56,476 nucleotides of DNA from JBDTDV01 sp039922875 (GTDB taxonomy: Bacteria; Actinomycetota; Actinomycetes; Actinomycetales; Microbacteriaceae), in assembly GCA_039922875.1 (NCBI GenBank), contig JBDTDV010000010.1:1-56476 (forward strand). Reading direction: 5' to 3'. This document shows positions 1 to 8,545 of the stretch, one piece after another. A model generated the notes under the pieces. The model searched no databases, had not been told where the DNA came from, and was given only the letters and a program-made list of their open reading frames with translations. How positions within the stretch are numbered: position 1 is the stretch's first letter; each line of letters opens with the position of its first letter. Both the position numbers and the translations under genes were made by a program.

Positions 1-291
1 CATCAGGCACCACAGTTAGCGATCACAGACCACCGTCACCGATCCAGCGAGCCGACCGCAGACTGGGCGAAGCACTCTGATGCGCTGATCCACGATCTTG
101 GCATCGACCGGCTCGCCCTGCGGCTACTGGATCAAACGTCCCTAGGCGAGCAGCAGCGAGGTGCCGTCGCCTGCGTCCTCGATCACTGCTGGCCGACGAG
201 CCGACGCGTTGCCACGGTCGGCCTTCACAAACGCCATCTCAAGTTATGTCTTCGGGGTGAGCGCACCGGTCCGCTCGCCGTCCGCCAGTGA
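1..291 (+). CDS. 3' end of an unidentified protein, cut by the window start
   Basis: Frame 1 is open from the first base to a TGA at 289-291 (96 codons) with mostly G/C third positions. I do not recognise the translation; it contains the stretches DWAKHSDALIHDLGIDR and GEQQRGAVACVLDHCW. It ends just before the integrase fragment and so probably belongs to the same decayed mobile element. It could also be a chance open frame in GC-rich DNA. Confidence 0.3.
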   Translation, partial: HQAPQLAITDHRHRSSEPTADWAKHSDALIHDLGIDRLALRLLDQTSLGEQQRGAVACVLDHCWPTSRRVATVGLHKRHLKLCLRGERTGPLAVRQ

Positions 292-300
292 ATGCTATGG

Positions 301-622
301 CATGCGTCGTCCAAGCGACGGCGTCGGCGAGCAGTGGCTCCGCGAGCTCGCGACCGCCCTCGATTCGGCCGGCCTGCCACCGATGACCATCCACGACCTG
401 CGCCACACGACGGCAAGCCTCGCGATCTCGGCCGGCGCCAATGTCAAGGCGGTCCAGAAGATGCTTGGACACGCGTCCGCGGCCATGACCCTGGACATCT
501 ACGCCGACCTGTTCGACGACGACCCGAACGACGTAGCGCAACGTTTAGACGATGCAGCCCATCATTCGATGGTGTCCATTTTGTGTCCAAAACCGGAAAT
601 CGAGACACTCTCTGAGACATGA
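301..622 (+). pseudogene. 5'-truncated tyrosine recombinase (phage-type integrase) remnant
   Basis: The frame encodes the C-terminal catalytic part of a tyrosine integrase. It has the HDLRH box with the second catalytic Arg, a LGHAS box with the catalytic His, and a DIYADLF segment holding the nucleophile Tyr. The N-terminal SAM-like domain and the first catalytic Arg are missing. Sequence upstream of about position 300 in this frame (MPSPASSITAGRR and onwards) does not look like integrase. About 105 residues remain of a family normally 350-420 aa long, so the gene is almost certainly inactive. It ends 34 bases from the 3' end of tRNA-Met, the usual arrangement of an element integrated at a tRNA 3' end. 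Confidence 0.72.
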
Positions 623-626
623 CGAA

Positions 627-654
627 GGCCCCGGAATGGCGAGATTCCGGGGCC
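627..654 (-). terminator. Hairpin terminator behind the tRNA-Thr/tRNA-Met pair
   Basis: Perfect 11-bp inverted repeat (GGCCCCGGAAT, 6-base loop, ATTCCGGGGCC). On the minus strand it starts 2 bases after the tRNA-Met 3' end and is followed by TTCGTC, a weak U tract. It could also end transcription of the integrase fragment from the other side. Confidence 0.7.
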
Positions 655-656
655 AG

Positions 657-730
657 TAGCGGGGGCGGGACTTGAACCCGCGACACCACGATTATGAGCC
701 GTGTGCTCTAACCACCTGAGCTACCCCGCC
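657..730 (-). tRNA. tRNA-Met (CAT), elongator type
   Basis: Minus-strand cloverleaf. Acceptor stem GGCGGGG/CCCCGCT, D arm GCTC..GAGC, anticodon stem CACGG/TCGTG around loop CTCATAA (anticodon CAT), T arm GCGGG-TTCAAGT-CCCGC, discriminator A. CCA is not encoded. The anticodon stem lacks the three G:C pairs of an initiator, so this is an elongator tRNA-Met or, if modified to lysidine, tRNA-Ile2. Confidence 0.95.
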
Positions 731-758
731 GCGGCTGGCCACACTTCAACCAGTCCGG

Positions 759-830
<72 letters not shown>

Positions 831-937
831 GAAGCCGCGCGGCCGTGCCGACCCACGTTCTTGGCAACCGTATGAGGATATCATCTTGGCGCCCTAGCCC
901 CCACCACGCCCACGAGTCCCGGGTGGGTAGGCCGAAC

Positions 938-1990
938 CTAGTTCGCGTTGGCCTTCAGCCATGCGTACGGGTCGACAGGCTCGGTGCCGTTCAAATGGAT
1001 CTCGAAATGCAAGTGCGGGCCCGTCGAGACGCCGGTGGAGCCCACCAGCCCGACGATATCGGTGACCTTGACCGCCTGACCCTCGGTGACCCTGACCGAA
1101 CCGACCTGCATGTGACCGTACACGCTTGAGACGAGCTTGCCGTTGATCATGTGGTCAATGATCACGTGCACACCGTATCCGCTGTTGTCCAGGAGATCAA
1201 CCGTGCGCACCACGCCGTCCGCAATTGCTTGAATCGGAGTCCCGTTGCCGGGGGCGAAGTCAACGCCCTCGTGGAAGGTGGTTGCGCCGGCCGTGGGCGC
1301 CGAACGTGCCCCGAACCAGTCGCTGATCGGGACACCGACCGGGAACGGCCACTGAATGGTGCCGCGAGGGTCATTGGTGAACGTGCCGGCGCGCTGGATG
1401 TGTCCGAGCGAATAGACCTGCTCCTGCGACTTCACGTCGACGTTGTCCCGCGTGACGACGCCGGCTGAAGCATGGTCGTCGCCGAGCATCGACTGCCCGG
1501 CACCGTGGGCTGTCGTCGAGAATCCGGCGCCCGAGGCCAGGCTTGCCGAGGACAGCATCGCGTTGGCGGGAACGCTCGTGGCGACCGCCATCGCCACCGC
1601 GAAGGCCATCGCTAACAGACTGAATAGCGGCTTGCCGAACCGGTGGAGGTGCTTGGAGGCATGCTCCGGCTGACGCCCGCGCACCGCGACCAGCGGCGGC
1701 GCCGGTCGTGACTCGTGCGCCAGGATCAAAACGGGCAGCGGAATCGGGTTTGTGCGCTCCGGAGCCCCGTCGGCCGCACCGGCCGCCTGGCTCGCCTCCT
1801 CCGTCGCACCGGCGGATACCACGGTGGGCATGCTCGCGGCTTCTGCCATCCGTTCACGCTCGCGACGCTCGCGGCGGGTCAGAATCGTCTCAGTGACCCC
1901 AGCCGCATGCGCCGGCTTGCCGGGAATCGGAGTCGTCGACGCCTCTGGTTCGGACAGGGCAGGATCCGGATTCCAGGCGTGACGTGACAA
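938..1990 (-). CDS. M23 (LytM/NlpD-like) peptidoglycan endopeptidase, membrane-anchored
   Basis: The C-terminal domain (about residues 225-345) is an M23 metallopeptidase. Zinc ligands are visible as HEGVDF (HxxxD) and HLHFE (HxH), with GSTGVSTGPHLH just before. Such enzymes cut peptide crosslinks of the cell wall. About 120 N-terminal residues, basic and low-complexity with a RRERRERERM run, precede one hydrophobic segment (FSLLAMAFAVAMAVATSVPA). The catalytic domain is therefore outside the membrane and the N-terminus in the cytoplasm. The assigned start is TTG without a clear ribosome site, so the exact start is uncertain. A -10-like TAAGCT lies 24-30 bases upstream on the minus strand. 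Confidence 0.85.
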   Translation of the reverse strand: MSRHAWNPDPALSEPEASTTPIPGKPAHAAGVTETILTRRERRERERMAEAASMPTVVSAGATEEASQAAGAADGAPERTNPIPLPVLILAHESRPAPPLVAVRGRQPEHASKHLHRFGKPLFSLLAMAFAVAMAVATSVPANAMLSSASLASGAGFSTTAHGAGQSMLGDDHASAGVVTRDNVDVKSQEQVYSLGHIQRAGTFTNDPRGTIQWPFPVGVPISDWFGARSAPTAGATTFHEGVDFAPGNGTPIQAIADGVVRTVDLLDNSGYGVHVIIDHMINGKLVSSVYGHMQVGSVRVTEGQAVKVTDIVGLVGSTGVSTGPHLHFEIHLNGTEPVDPYAWLKANAN

Positions 1991-2110
1991 AAGGCGGCGA
2001 CTCTCGGGGTAGCTTACGGGGGCAAGACCGCCAGCCGGTGGGTAACCCAGGTAACGGATTGGTAAAGCCTAACGGGTGGCTGGCAAAATCGCGAGTCGAA
2101 GTCCGCTCAT

Positions 2111-2920
2111 CTATACGCGCACCGAATCAACAAGCAAGCCGATGAGTTCACCGAACAATTCCGGGTCTGCCGCGACAATCAGCCCGCTACCAGCCGCTGC
2201 ACCGTCGAGGCCGGCCACACGTGCGCCCGCTTCGGTGGCGATCAGCGCGCCCGCAGCATAATCCCAGGGCATCAGTCCAATCTCGTAATACGCGTCGAGC
2301 CGGCCCGCGGCGACATTGCACAGGTCAAGCGCTGCCGATCCGATTCTGCGGATGTCGCGCACCCGCCCGATCAGCGTCTGCAACAGCGCGGTCTGACGAA
2401 CCCGCTTGTCAGCGTCGTACCCGAATCCGGTGCCGACCAAGGCCAGTGGCAGCTCGACCGGGCTGTTCACGCCGAGGCGGCGGTCACCGAGGAAAGCGCC
2501 GCCGCCTGCGGTGGCGGTATAGACCTCCGCGTTCACCGGGTTGGTGACCACGCCAGCCAGCGCTCGCCAGGTTGCCGGGTCCGGTTCCCCCTCGACCACG
2601 GCGATGCTGACCGCGTAGGCGGGAATGTCGTAGAGGTAATTGACGGTGCCGTCGATGGGATCGACGACCCAGGTGAGCCCGCTGGTGCCGGACTGCGCGG
2701 CGGACTCTTCGCCGAAGAAGCCGTCGTCGGGGCGAGCGTCGGCCAGCATCGACCGGATCAACGTCTCGGACTCCCGGTCGGCGTACGTCACAATATCCTC
2801 CGGAGACGACTTGGCCTGCGCGATGGACACCCCTTCGGCGCGGCGCTGCGCGATCAGGGCACCCGCACGCAGCGCGGCCCGTTTGGCGATCTCGAGAAGT
2901 TGTGCGTTCCCAATTGTCAT
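2111..2920 (-). CDS. Inositol monophosphatase family protein (SuhB-like)
   Basis: 269 aa, the full length of the family. Metal and substrate residues are present: GEES (Glu ligand), DPIDGTVN (Asp ligands with the GT turn) and WDYAAGALIATEAGA (last Asp ligand). The family hydrolyses phosphate esters of inositol or related sugars and nucleotides (histidinol phosphate, PAP). The sequence alone does not fix the substrate. It is transcribed alone; a weak -10 (CAGGCT) lies 6 bases before the ATG, so it may be leaderless. Confidence 0.85.
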   Translation of the reverse strand: MTIGNAQLLEIAKRAALRAGALIAQRRAEGVSIAQAKSSPEDIVTYADRESETLIRSMLADARPDDGFFGEESAAQSGTSGLTWVVDPIDGTVNYLYDIPAYAVSIAVVEGEPDPATWRALAGVVTNPVNAEVYTATAGGGAFLGDRRLGVNSPVELPLALVGTGFGYDADKRVRQTALLQTLIGRVRDIRRIGSAALDLCNVAAGRLDAYYEIGLMPWDYAAGALIATEAGARVAGLDGAAAGSGLIVAADPELFGELIGLLVDSVRV

Positions 2921-3066
2921 GTTCTCAGCCTGCCATGGCCGGCACGACCCGCGTACCGGCGATTCGGATGGGTCGGATGCCGCGCTGCAGATTTCACCGG
3001 ACCGCCCGATTTGAGTATCCTTATCTAGCGCCTTCGGTCAGATGAGTACATGTGGTCGGAGCGCTT

Positions 3067-3148
3067 GGCGAGTTACCCAAGTGGCCAAAGGGATCTGACT
3101 GTAAATCAGCCGTCTTAGACTTCGCAGGTTCGAATCCTGCACTCGCCA
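3067..3148 (+). tRNA. tRNA-Tyr (GTA)
   Basis: Class II tRNA with a long variable arm. Acceptor GGCGAGT/ACTCGCC, anticodon stem TGA/TCA around loop CTGTAAA (anticodon GTA), T arm GCAGG-TTCGAAT-CCTGC, discriminator A. Confidence 0.95.
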
Positions 3149-3251
3149 CAATCGTCGTCACTGGGCGCAGCCCAGGCACGCCGGTACCTGCTGCCGGTGC
3201 CTGGCCAGGAGCACTAACTGAGGCTCATGCTGCGGGCGGGCGCCGGCCAAC

Positions 3252-3257
3252 TACACT
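3252..3257 (+). promoter_or_regulatory. -10 box (TACACT) of yajQ, leaderless type
   Basis: TACACT ends 7 bases before the yajQ ATG and no ribosome site fits between them, so transcription should start at or next to the A of the start codon. Confidence 0.6.
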
Positions 3258-3264
3258 GGCTGGC

Positions 3265-3753
3265 ATGGCTGATTCAACGTTTGACATCGTGAGCAAGGTC
3301 GACAAGATGGAGGTCGACAACGCCCTCAACCAGGCGCAGAAAGAGGTCGCTCAGCGCTACGACTTCAAGAACGTCGGCGCGTCGATCGAGTACAGCGGCG
3401 AGAAGGTACTGCTGAAGGCATCCAGCGAAGAGCGGGTGAAGGCCATCCTTGATGTCTTCGAGTCGAAGCTGATCAAGAGGGGCATCTCGCTGCGCAGTCT
3501 GGAGGCCGGTACTCCGTTCGCCAGTGGCAAGGAATACCGCATTGAGGCATCCATTAAAGAGGGTATCGACCAGGAGCAGGCGAAAAAGGTCAGCAAGCTG
3601 ATCCGTGACGAGGGGCCGAAGAGCGTGAAGGCTCGCATTCAGGGCGACGAGCTACGCGTCTCGTCGAAGAGTCGCGACGACCTCCAGGCCACAATGGCCA
3701 TGCTCAAGGCTGCAGAGCTGGATGTCGCGTTGCAGTTCGTTAACTTCCGCTAG
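3265..3753 (+). CDS. yajQ: YajQ family nucleotide-binding protein
   Basis: 162 aa, the usual length of YajQ (UPF0234). The start MADSTFDIVSKVDKMEVDNA and the block QRYDFKNVGASIEY are typical. The family has two ferredoxin-like folds and binds nucleotides. In Xanthomonas a homologue is a cyclic-di-GMP effector; in actinobacteria the role is unknown. An in-frame extension runs upstream through the tRNA-Tyr gene, so the ATG after the TACACT box is taken as start. It is convergent with fprA; the gap between them is filled by a tandem repeat. Confidence 0.9.
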   Translation: MADSTFDIVSKVDKMEVDNALNQAQKEVAQRYDFKNVGASIEYSGEKVLLKASSEERVKAILDVFESKLIKRGISLRSLEAGTPFASGKEYRIEASIKEGIDQEQAKKVSKLIRDEGPKSVKARIQGDELRVSSKSRDDLQATMAMLKAAELDVALQFVNFR

Positions 3754-3821
3754 CCCAGCGAACGCGCTCCCCCAGCGAACGCGCTCCCCCAGCGAACGCG
3801 CTCTCCCAGCGAATGCGTTAA
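3754..3821. repeat. Four tandem copies of a 17-bp unit between yajQ and fprA
   Basis: The unit CCCAGCGAACGCGCTCC is repeated four times. Copies 1-2 are identical, copy 3 has one change and copy 4 has diverged. The array starts at the base after the yajQ stop and ends 2 bases before the fprA stop, so it occupies the whole convergent gap. Confidence 0.9.
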
Positions 3822-3823
3822 GC

Positions 3824-5188
3824 TCAGCGGCCGGAGTCGGCGTTGGAGATGGCGACCATCTCCTCGCGTGGGACGACCTTGATCCGGGTGCGGCCGACCG
3901 CCTCGCCGAGTGCGACCTCGTGCTGGTCAAGGTTGTGCCAGCCGGTGAGGTCGGTGTACCGCGTGCCGCGCTCGCGTAGCAGCGCGAGAATCGCTGACGG
4001 GTCAGGATCGGCCGGAGTCCACCAATCGCGCTGGTCGTTGATGAGGTGTTTGACCGTCTCCATGGCATCCGATTTGGTATGCCCGATCAGACCGACCGGG
4101 CCGCGCTTGATCCAGCCGGTCGCGTAGACGCCGTACATCCGCTCGTTGCCGCGCTTATGCAGCACCTGACCTTCGAGGTTCGGAATCACCCCATGTTTTT
4201 TGTCGAACGGGATGCCGGGAAGCGGTGACCCCAGGTAGCCGATCGCCCGGTACACCGCCTGAACCTCAAGTTCGCGGATTTCTCCGGTGCCACGCACACC
4301 GCCGGCGCCATCGGGTTCGGTGCGCTCATATCGGAATGCGCTGACCCGGCCATCCTGGCCGACAACCTCAACAGGTCTGGCGTAAAAGTGCAGATGAAGC
4401 CGCCGCGATGCCTGTCCGGTCTCGCGCTGTCGCCACTTCTGCAGCACCCGGTCAATCACCATGACCTGCTTATTGCTGGCGATGGCCTGCCTGGACGCCT
4501 CGTCATAGTCAAAATCCTCGTCGTCGAGGATCATGTCCACGTCGCGCAGCTCACCGAGTTCGCGCAGTTCCAGGGGGGTGAACTTCACCTGGGCCGGGCC
4601 GCGGCGACCAAAAATGTGCACATCGGTGATCGGGGATGACTGCAGCACCTCATAGACGTTGGCCGGCACATCGGTCGGCAGCAGATCCTCGGCGTGCTTG
4701 GCCAGCATCCGGGAGACGTCCAACGCCACATTCCCGTTGCCGATCACGGCGGCGGATCGCGCCGTCAGCGGCCAACTGCGTGGCACATCGGGGTGCCCGT
4801 CGTACCAGGACACGAACTCCCCCGCACCATAGGAGCCGTCCAGTTCGATACCCGGGATCGCCAGCTCCGCGTCGCCGACCGCACCAGTAGCGAAGATGAC
4901 CGCGTTGTAGTGCCGCCTGAGGTCCTCCAGGGTCAGGTCCACCCCGTAATCCACGTTGCCGAAGTAACGGATGTCGCCGCGGTCAAGCACACCCCGTAAC
5001 GCGGTGACAATCCCCTTGATCCGGGGATGATCGGGAGCCACGCCATAACGCACCAGGCCGTACGGGGCGGGCAGCCGATCGAACAGGTCGATGGACACCT
5101 CGAAGCTGCGCTCGGCCTTCAGCAGAATATCAGCCGCGTAGATTCCGGCCGGCCCAGCGCCGACGATAGCAAGTCTCAGGGTGGTCAT
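3824..5188 (-). CDS. fprA: Ferredoxin/adrenodoxin-type NADP+ reductase (FprA)
   Basis: 454 aa flavoprotein of the adrenodoxin-reductase family, like mycobacterial FprA, which moves electrons between NADPH and ferredoxins. The N-terminus has the FAD dinucleotide fold (LAIVGAGPAGIYAA) and the family block PYGLVRYGVAPDHPRIKG. The NADP fold is at AAVIGNGNVALDVSRML, and the C-terminal FAD contact at GWIKRGPVGLIGHTK. The ATG is 4 bases after the polyprenyl synthase stop, so the two are co-transcribed behind menG. An upstream in-frame start would overlap that gene and is not used. The operon places it with quinone synthesis. Confidence 0.93.
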   Translation of the reverse strand: MTTLRLAIVGAGPAGIYAADILLKAERSFEVSIDLFDRLPAPYGLVRYGVAPDHPRIKGIVTALRGVLDRGDIRYFGNVDYGVDLTLEDLRRHYNAVIFATGAVGDAELAIPGIELDGSYGAGEFVSWYDGHPDVPRSWPLTARSAAVIGNGNVALDVSRMLAKHAEDLLPTDVPANVYEVLQSSPITDVHIFGRRGPAQVKFTPLELRELGELRDVDMILDDEDFDYDEASRQAIASNKQVMVIDRVLQKWRQRETGQASRRLHLHFYARPVEVVGQDGRVSAFRYERTEPDGAGGVRGTGEIRELEVQAVYRAIGYLGSPLPGIPFDKKHGVIPNLEGQVLHKRGNERMYGVYATGWIKRGPVGLIGHTKSDAMETVKHLINDQRDWWTPADPDPSAILALLRERGTRYTDLTGWHNLDQHEVALGEAVGRTRIKVVPREEMVAISNADSGR

Positions 5189-5192
5189 ACAA

Positions 5193-6335
5193 TCAAGTTG
5201 ACCGCTCGACGATGCTGTTCGCAAATCGGGTCAGCGCCTTCTTCACCGGACCGGTTCGCAACGGCTGGATCGCGGCAATCGCCTCGTTAGCCCAGCGGTA
5301 CGCCTCGTTCAGGGTCTGCGCCGTCACCGGGTGATCGCGCAACTGTGCGATGGCCGCCGCCGCGTCGGCTGAATCGACACCCTGTTGGCCGGTAACGGGC
5401 CGACCGGCATCGGCAACAGCATCCGTAGCAACCGCTGCGGCGTCCGGACGGCCAGAACTGCCGATGACGTCGCGCTCCAGCCTGGCGAGCAGCGCTGCGG
5501 CTGCCGGATCGGTCGGCGCCAACATCTGCAGGTTGAGCAGCGGCATGGTCGCCACGCCGGCTCGGAGGTCGGTTCCGGGGGTCTTGCCGGTATCCGCACC
5601 GCCGGCGGACAGGTCGATGACGTCATCGACCAGCTGGAACGCAACACCGATCTTCTCACCGAAGGTGACCAGCGGTTGCTCGTACTCGGCGGGCGCACCG
5701 GAAAACACCACGCCCATCTGGGCGGCCACCGCGATCAACGACCCGGTCTTGTCCGCCAGTACCTGCAGATAGTGCCGGATCGGATCCTCGTCGGGCCGCG
5801 GGCCGACCGTCTCATGCAGCTGGCCGAGGCAGAGCCGCTCGAACATATCGGCCTGAAGCTTGATGGCGCGTTCACCCAACCGCGAGATCAGCTTGCTCGC
5901 GCGGGCGAACAGCAGGTCCCCGGTCAGCACGGCGACCGAGTTGCCCCAGACGATGTGGGCACTTGGTACCCCCCGCCGCATCAGCGCTTCGTCCATCACG
6001 TCGTCGTGATAAAGCGAGGCCAGATGGGTGATCTCGATGGCCCGGGCCGCCAGGATCACCTCGGGAGTGTTCCCTGCTCCGAGTTGAGCGGTCAGCAAAG
6101 TCAGCAGTGGCCGCACCCGCTTGCCGCCGGCTTCCCACAGGTAGCGCGCCGTGACATCCGCCAGCACATCGGCGAACTCAAGTTCGGCGCGCAGACCGCC
6201 TTCAACCTCTTCCAGACCAGCCTCGATCACGCCGGCGAAGGCCTTGTCCTGTTTCGATGCGAAAATTCGCTCGCCGACCCCCAGTTGGCTCAGCCAGGAA
6301 GGCGCGCGGGTCACGGCTGGAATCTGTGCTGCCAC
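5193..6335 (-). CDS. Trans-polyprenyl diphosphate synthase (menaquinone side chain)
   Basis: 380 aa. Both Asp-rich motifs are intact: DDVMD (first, about residue 120) and DDVID (second, about 245), with GGKRVRP upstream. It extends an isoprenoid diphosphate chain that MenA then attaches to DHNA. Its position between menG and fprA supports the menaquinone role. The GTG start overlaps the menG stop (TAGTG), with GGAGAG upstream, so translation is coupled. The insert between the second motif and the C-terminus (about residues 280-340) is rich in Ala and Asp and longer than usual. Chain length cannot be read from sequence with confidence. Confidence 0.9.
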   Translation of the reverse strand: MAAQIPAVTRAPSWLSQLGVGERIFASKQDKAFAGVIEAGLEEVEGGLRAELEFADVLADVTARYLWEAGGKRVRPLLTLLTAQLGAGNTPEVILAARAIEITHLASLYHDDVMDEALMRRGVPSAHIVWGNSVAVLTGDLLFARASKLISRLGERAIKLQADMFERLCLGQLHETVGPRPDEDPIRHYLQVLADKTGSLIAVAAQMGVVFSGAPAEYEQPLVTFGEKIGVAFQLVDDVIDLSAGGADTGKTPGTDLRAGVATMPLLNLQMLAPTDPAAAALLARLERDVIGSSGRPDAAAVATDAVADAGRPVTGQQGVDSADAAAAIAQLRDHPVTAQTLNEAYRWANEAIAAIQPLRTGPVKKALTRFANSIVERST

Positions 6336-7060
6336 TACTCTCCCTCGGCCCCTGCTCCAGCGGGCTTGATACCGCGATGCAGTGCAACGATACCCGCGGT
6401 CAGATCGCGATGCGCCACACCGGCGAACCCGGCTGCCCGCATCCACCCGGCAAGGGTGCTCTGGTCGGGCCAGGCTTCGATCGACTCAGAGAGATAACTA
6501 TAAGCCGCATCGTTCGAGCTGGCCAGCTTCGCCAACAACGGCATGACCTGTTCCAGGTAAACCCGGTATGCGCCGCGAACGATTGCGGTCGACGGAGTCG
6601 AGAACTCGCAGATCACCAGGCGGCCGCCGGGTTTGAGCACCCGAAAGAACTCCGCGAGCGCCTGCTTCGGCTGAGACACGTTGCGCAAGCCGAAGGCGAT
6701 GGTAACCGCGTCGAACTCGCGGACTTCGAAGGGGAGCCGGGTGGCATCCGCCTGCACGAATTCGAGATTGGCCAGCCCCGCCCGTCGAACCCTGCCGACC
6801 TCGATCATCCCGGGCGAAAAGTCTGCAGCGACCACCTCGGCCCCTGATTCAGCCAGCGCGGCGCTGGAGGTCCCGGTTCCCGCTGCGATATCCAGGATGC
6901 GTTCGCCTGGTTTAGGGTCAACCGCTCGGGTGGTTGCGACCCGCCACAACACGCAATTGCCCATCGACAGAATCACGTTCATCCGGTCGTAATTCCGGGC
7001 GACCTCATCGAACATGGCGGCAACCTGTTCGGGCCGCTTGTCGAGGTCCGCTCTACTCAC
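6335..7060 (-). CDS. menG: Demethylmenaquinone methyltransferase
   Basis: 241 aa class I SAM-dependent methyltransferase of the UbiE/MenG family. It methylates demethylmenaquinone, the last step of menaquinone synthesis. Family blocks are FDEVARNYDRMN, the SAM loop DIAAGTGTSS, FGLRNVSQPKQALAEFFRVLKPGG and YSYLSESIEAWPDQ. The GTG start follows a TAGCAT -10 box by 6 bases, indicating a leaderless message. First gene of the menG-polyprenyl synthase-fprA operon, divergent from menF across a 37-base gap. Confidence 0.95.
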   Translation of the reverse strand: MSRADLDKRPEQVAAMFDEVARNYDRMNVILSMGNCVLWRVATTRAVDPKPGERILDIAAGTGTSSAALAESGAEVVAADFSPGMIEVGRVRRAGLANLEFVQADATRLPFEVREFDAVTIAFGLRNVSQPKQALAEFFRVLKPGGRLVICEFSTPSTAIVRGAYRVYLEQVMPLLAKLASSNDAAYSYLSESIEAWPDQSTLAGWMRAAGFAGVAHRDLTAGIVALHRGIKPAGAGAEGE

Positions 7061-7066
7061 GTATCC

Positions 7067-7091
7067 ATGCTACTGGGCGGCGGCGTAGGCT
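7067..7091. promoter_or_regulatory. Overlapping divergent leaderless promoters of menG and menF
   Basis: On the minus strand TAGCAT (7072-7067) ends 6 bases before the menG GTG. On the plus strand TAGGCT (7086-7091) ends 6 bases before the menF GTG. The expected -35 region of each falls on the -10 box of the other. Confidence 0.65.
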
Positions 7092-7097
7092 TGCTTG

Positions 7098-8429
7098 GTG
7101 CCTGCCTCCGCGACTACCGTTCCGGTGCTCCCAGCGATCGCGCTGAATGTCGAAACCATCCCGCTGCCGAACCCCGGTCGGCTGATCCCGTTCCTGGACG
7201 CCGCGGCCCCGCTGCTCTGGATGCGAAACGGTGACGGAATCGCCGGTATCGGCACGGCGTTGCGCATGGAGTTCACCGGCGAATCGCGGATTCTGGACGC
7301 GGCAGCTGCCTGGCGCGATGTGGTTGCCGGCGCAACTGTGCACGATCCGATCGGCCTGCCGGGTAGCGGGCTCGCCGCATTCGGAGCGTTCTCGTTCTCC
7401 GCGTCGTCCGCAGCCTCCAGCGTGCTGATCGTACCGAAGACGATCATCGGCCGGCGCGGCGGCACGAGCTGGTTGACCCGGATCACCGTCGCGGACCGGG
7501 CCGCGGAACGGGCCGCGAACAACGAAACTGTTCCTACCGGCCCCGGGCGCGGTGCCGGTAAGACGTCGCGCCCAGAGGCAGCGATGCCCCGGCCGCGACC
7601 ACTCGGCGACGAATACCGGATCCACCTGCGCCCCGGCGCGCTCGACCCAGCCGGGTACCGCAGTATCGTCGCGCGTGCCATCGACCGAATCGACTCCGGC
7701 CAGGTGAGCAAGGTGGTGCTCGCGCGTGACCTGGTCGGACACCTGCCGCGGGAGTGCGATCTGCGCCGAGTCCTTGCCGACCTCGCCGTGGGCTACCCGG
7801 CATGCTGGACGTACTCCGTGGACGGCCTCATCGGCGCCAGCCCGGAGACGCTGGTGCGGGTGGCGCACGGAAGCATGGATGCGCGTGTGCTCGCCGGCAC
7901 AATTTCCCGAGGTTCGGATGCCGGCGACGACCACGACGCGGCCAACACCCTGCTGAACAGCGGTAAGGACCAACAAGAACACCACTTCGCCGTGCAGAGC
8001 GTGCTTGATGCGCTGCGCCCGCACTGCGCAAAGCTGACGGCGAGCCCCGCACCGTTCACCCTGAAGCTCCCTAACCTCTGGCACCTGGCGACCGATGTCG
8101 CCGGCACCCTCGACGACGGATCCACCTCGCTCGACCTGGTCAACGCGCTGCACCCGACCGCGGCTGTCGCCGGCACCCCCACGCCGGAGGCCATCGCCCT
8201 CATCGAGGAGCTGGAACCGTTCGACCGGGGTCGCTATGCCGGTCCGGTCGGCTGGATCGGCGCGGACGGCGACGGGGAATGGGCGGTCGCCCTGCGCAGC
8301 GCTCAGGTCTGCGGCAATGGCGACATCGGTGCCTTCGCCGGATGCGGCATCGTCGCCGGCTCGGACCCGGAGCGGGAACTTACCGAGACCGCGATGAAAT
8401 TCCGCCCCGTTGTTGAAGCGTTCGGCTAA
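7098..8429 (+). CDS. menF: Isochorismate synthase
   Basis: 443 aa chorismate-binding enzyme converting chorismate to isochorismate, the entry step of menaquinone synthesis. Family blocks are SKVVLARDL, GASPETLVRV, LAGTISRG, NALHPTAAVAGTP, DRGRYAGPVGW and the C-terminal AGCGIVAGSDPE. Siderophore-type isochorismate synthases share the fold, but the adjacent men genes argue for MenF. A TTG lies one codon upstream; GTG at 7098 is chosen because TAGGCT ends exactly 6 bases before it. Confidence 0.93.
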   Translation: MPASATTVPVLPAIALNVETIPLPNPGRLIPFLDAAAPLLWMRNGDGIAGIGTALRMEFTGESRILDAAAAWRDVVAGATVHDPIGLPGSGLAAFGAFSFSASSAASSVLIVPKTIIGRRGGTSWLTRITVADRAAERAANNETVPTGPGRGAGKTSRPEAAMPRPRPLGDEYRIHLRPGALDPAGYRSIVARAIDRIDSGQVSKVVLARDLVGHLPRECDLRRVLADLAVGYPACWTYSVDGLIGASPETLVRVAHGSMDARVLAGTISRGSDAGDDHDAANTLLNSGKDQQEHHFAVQSVLDALRPHCAKLTASPAPFTLKLPNLWHLATDVAGTLDDGSTSLDLVNALHPTAAVAGTPTPEAIALIEELEPFDRGRYAGPVGWIGADGDGEWAVALRSAQVCGNGDIGAFAGCGIVAGSDPERELTETAMKFRPVVEAFG

Positions 8430-8434
8430 CAGTC

Positions 8435-8478
8435 AGCCCTTCCATCATCAGCCCATAGCCCTTCCATCACCGGCCCAT
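8435..8478. repeat. Two tandem copies of a 22-bp unit after menF
   Basis: AGCCCTTCCATCATCAGCCC.. is followed at once by a second copy with two base changes. It begins 5 bases after the menF stop. No hairpin or coding sense is obvious. Confidence 0.8.
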
Positions 8479-8514
8479 AGTCAAGTCACGAATAGCGATC
8501 GTTTTGGGCTCACT

Positions 8515-8545
8515 TTGACAAACCCCTCCGGCGACCCGACATAAT
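8515..8545 (+). promoter_or_regulatory. Promoter of the branched-chain-type ABC transporter operon
   Basis: A perfect -35 (TTGACA, 8515-8520) lies 19 bases from CATAAT (8540-8545). The predicted start of transcription, about 8551-8554, lies inside the adjoining palindrome, so a bound repressor would block initiation. Confidence 0.6.

Noticed and set aside
3754..3821. Possible CRISPR or structured RNA in the 17-bp repeat array
   Set aside because: Units are directly adjacent with no spacers, the copies diverge toward one end, and no cas gene or strong hairpin is present.
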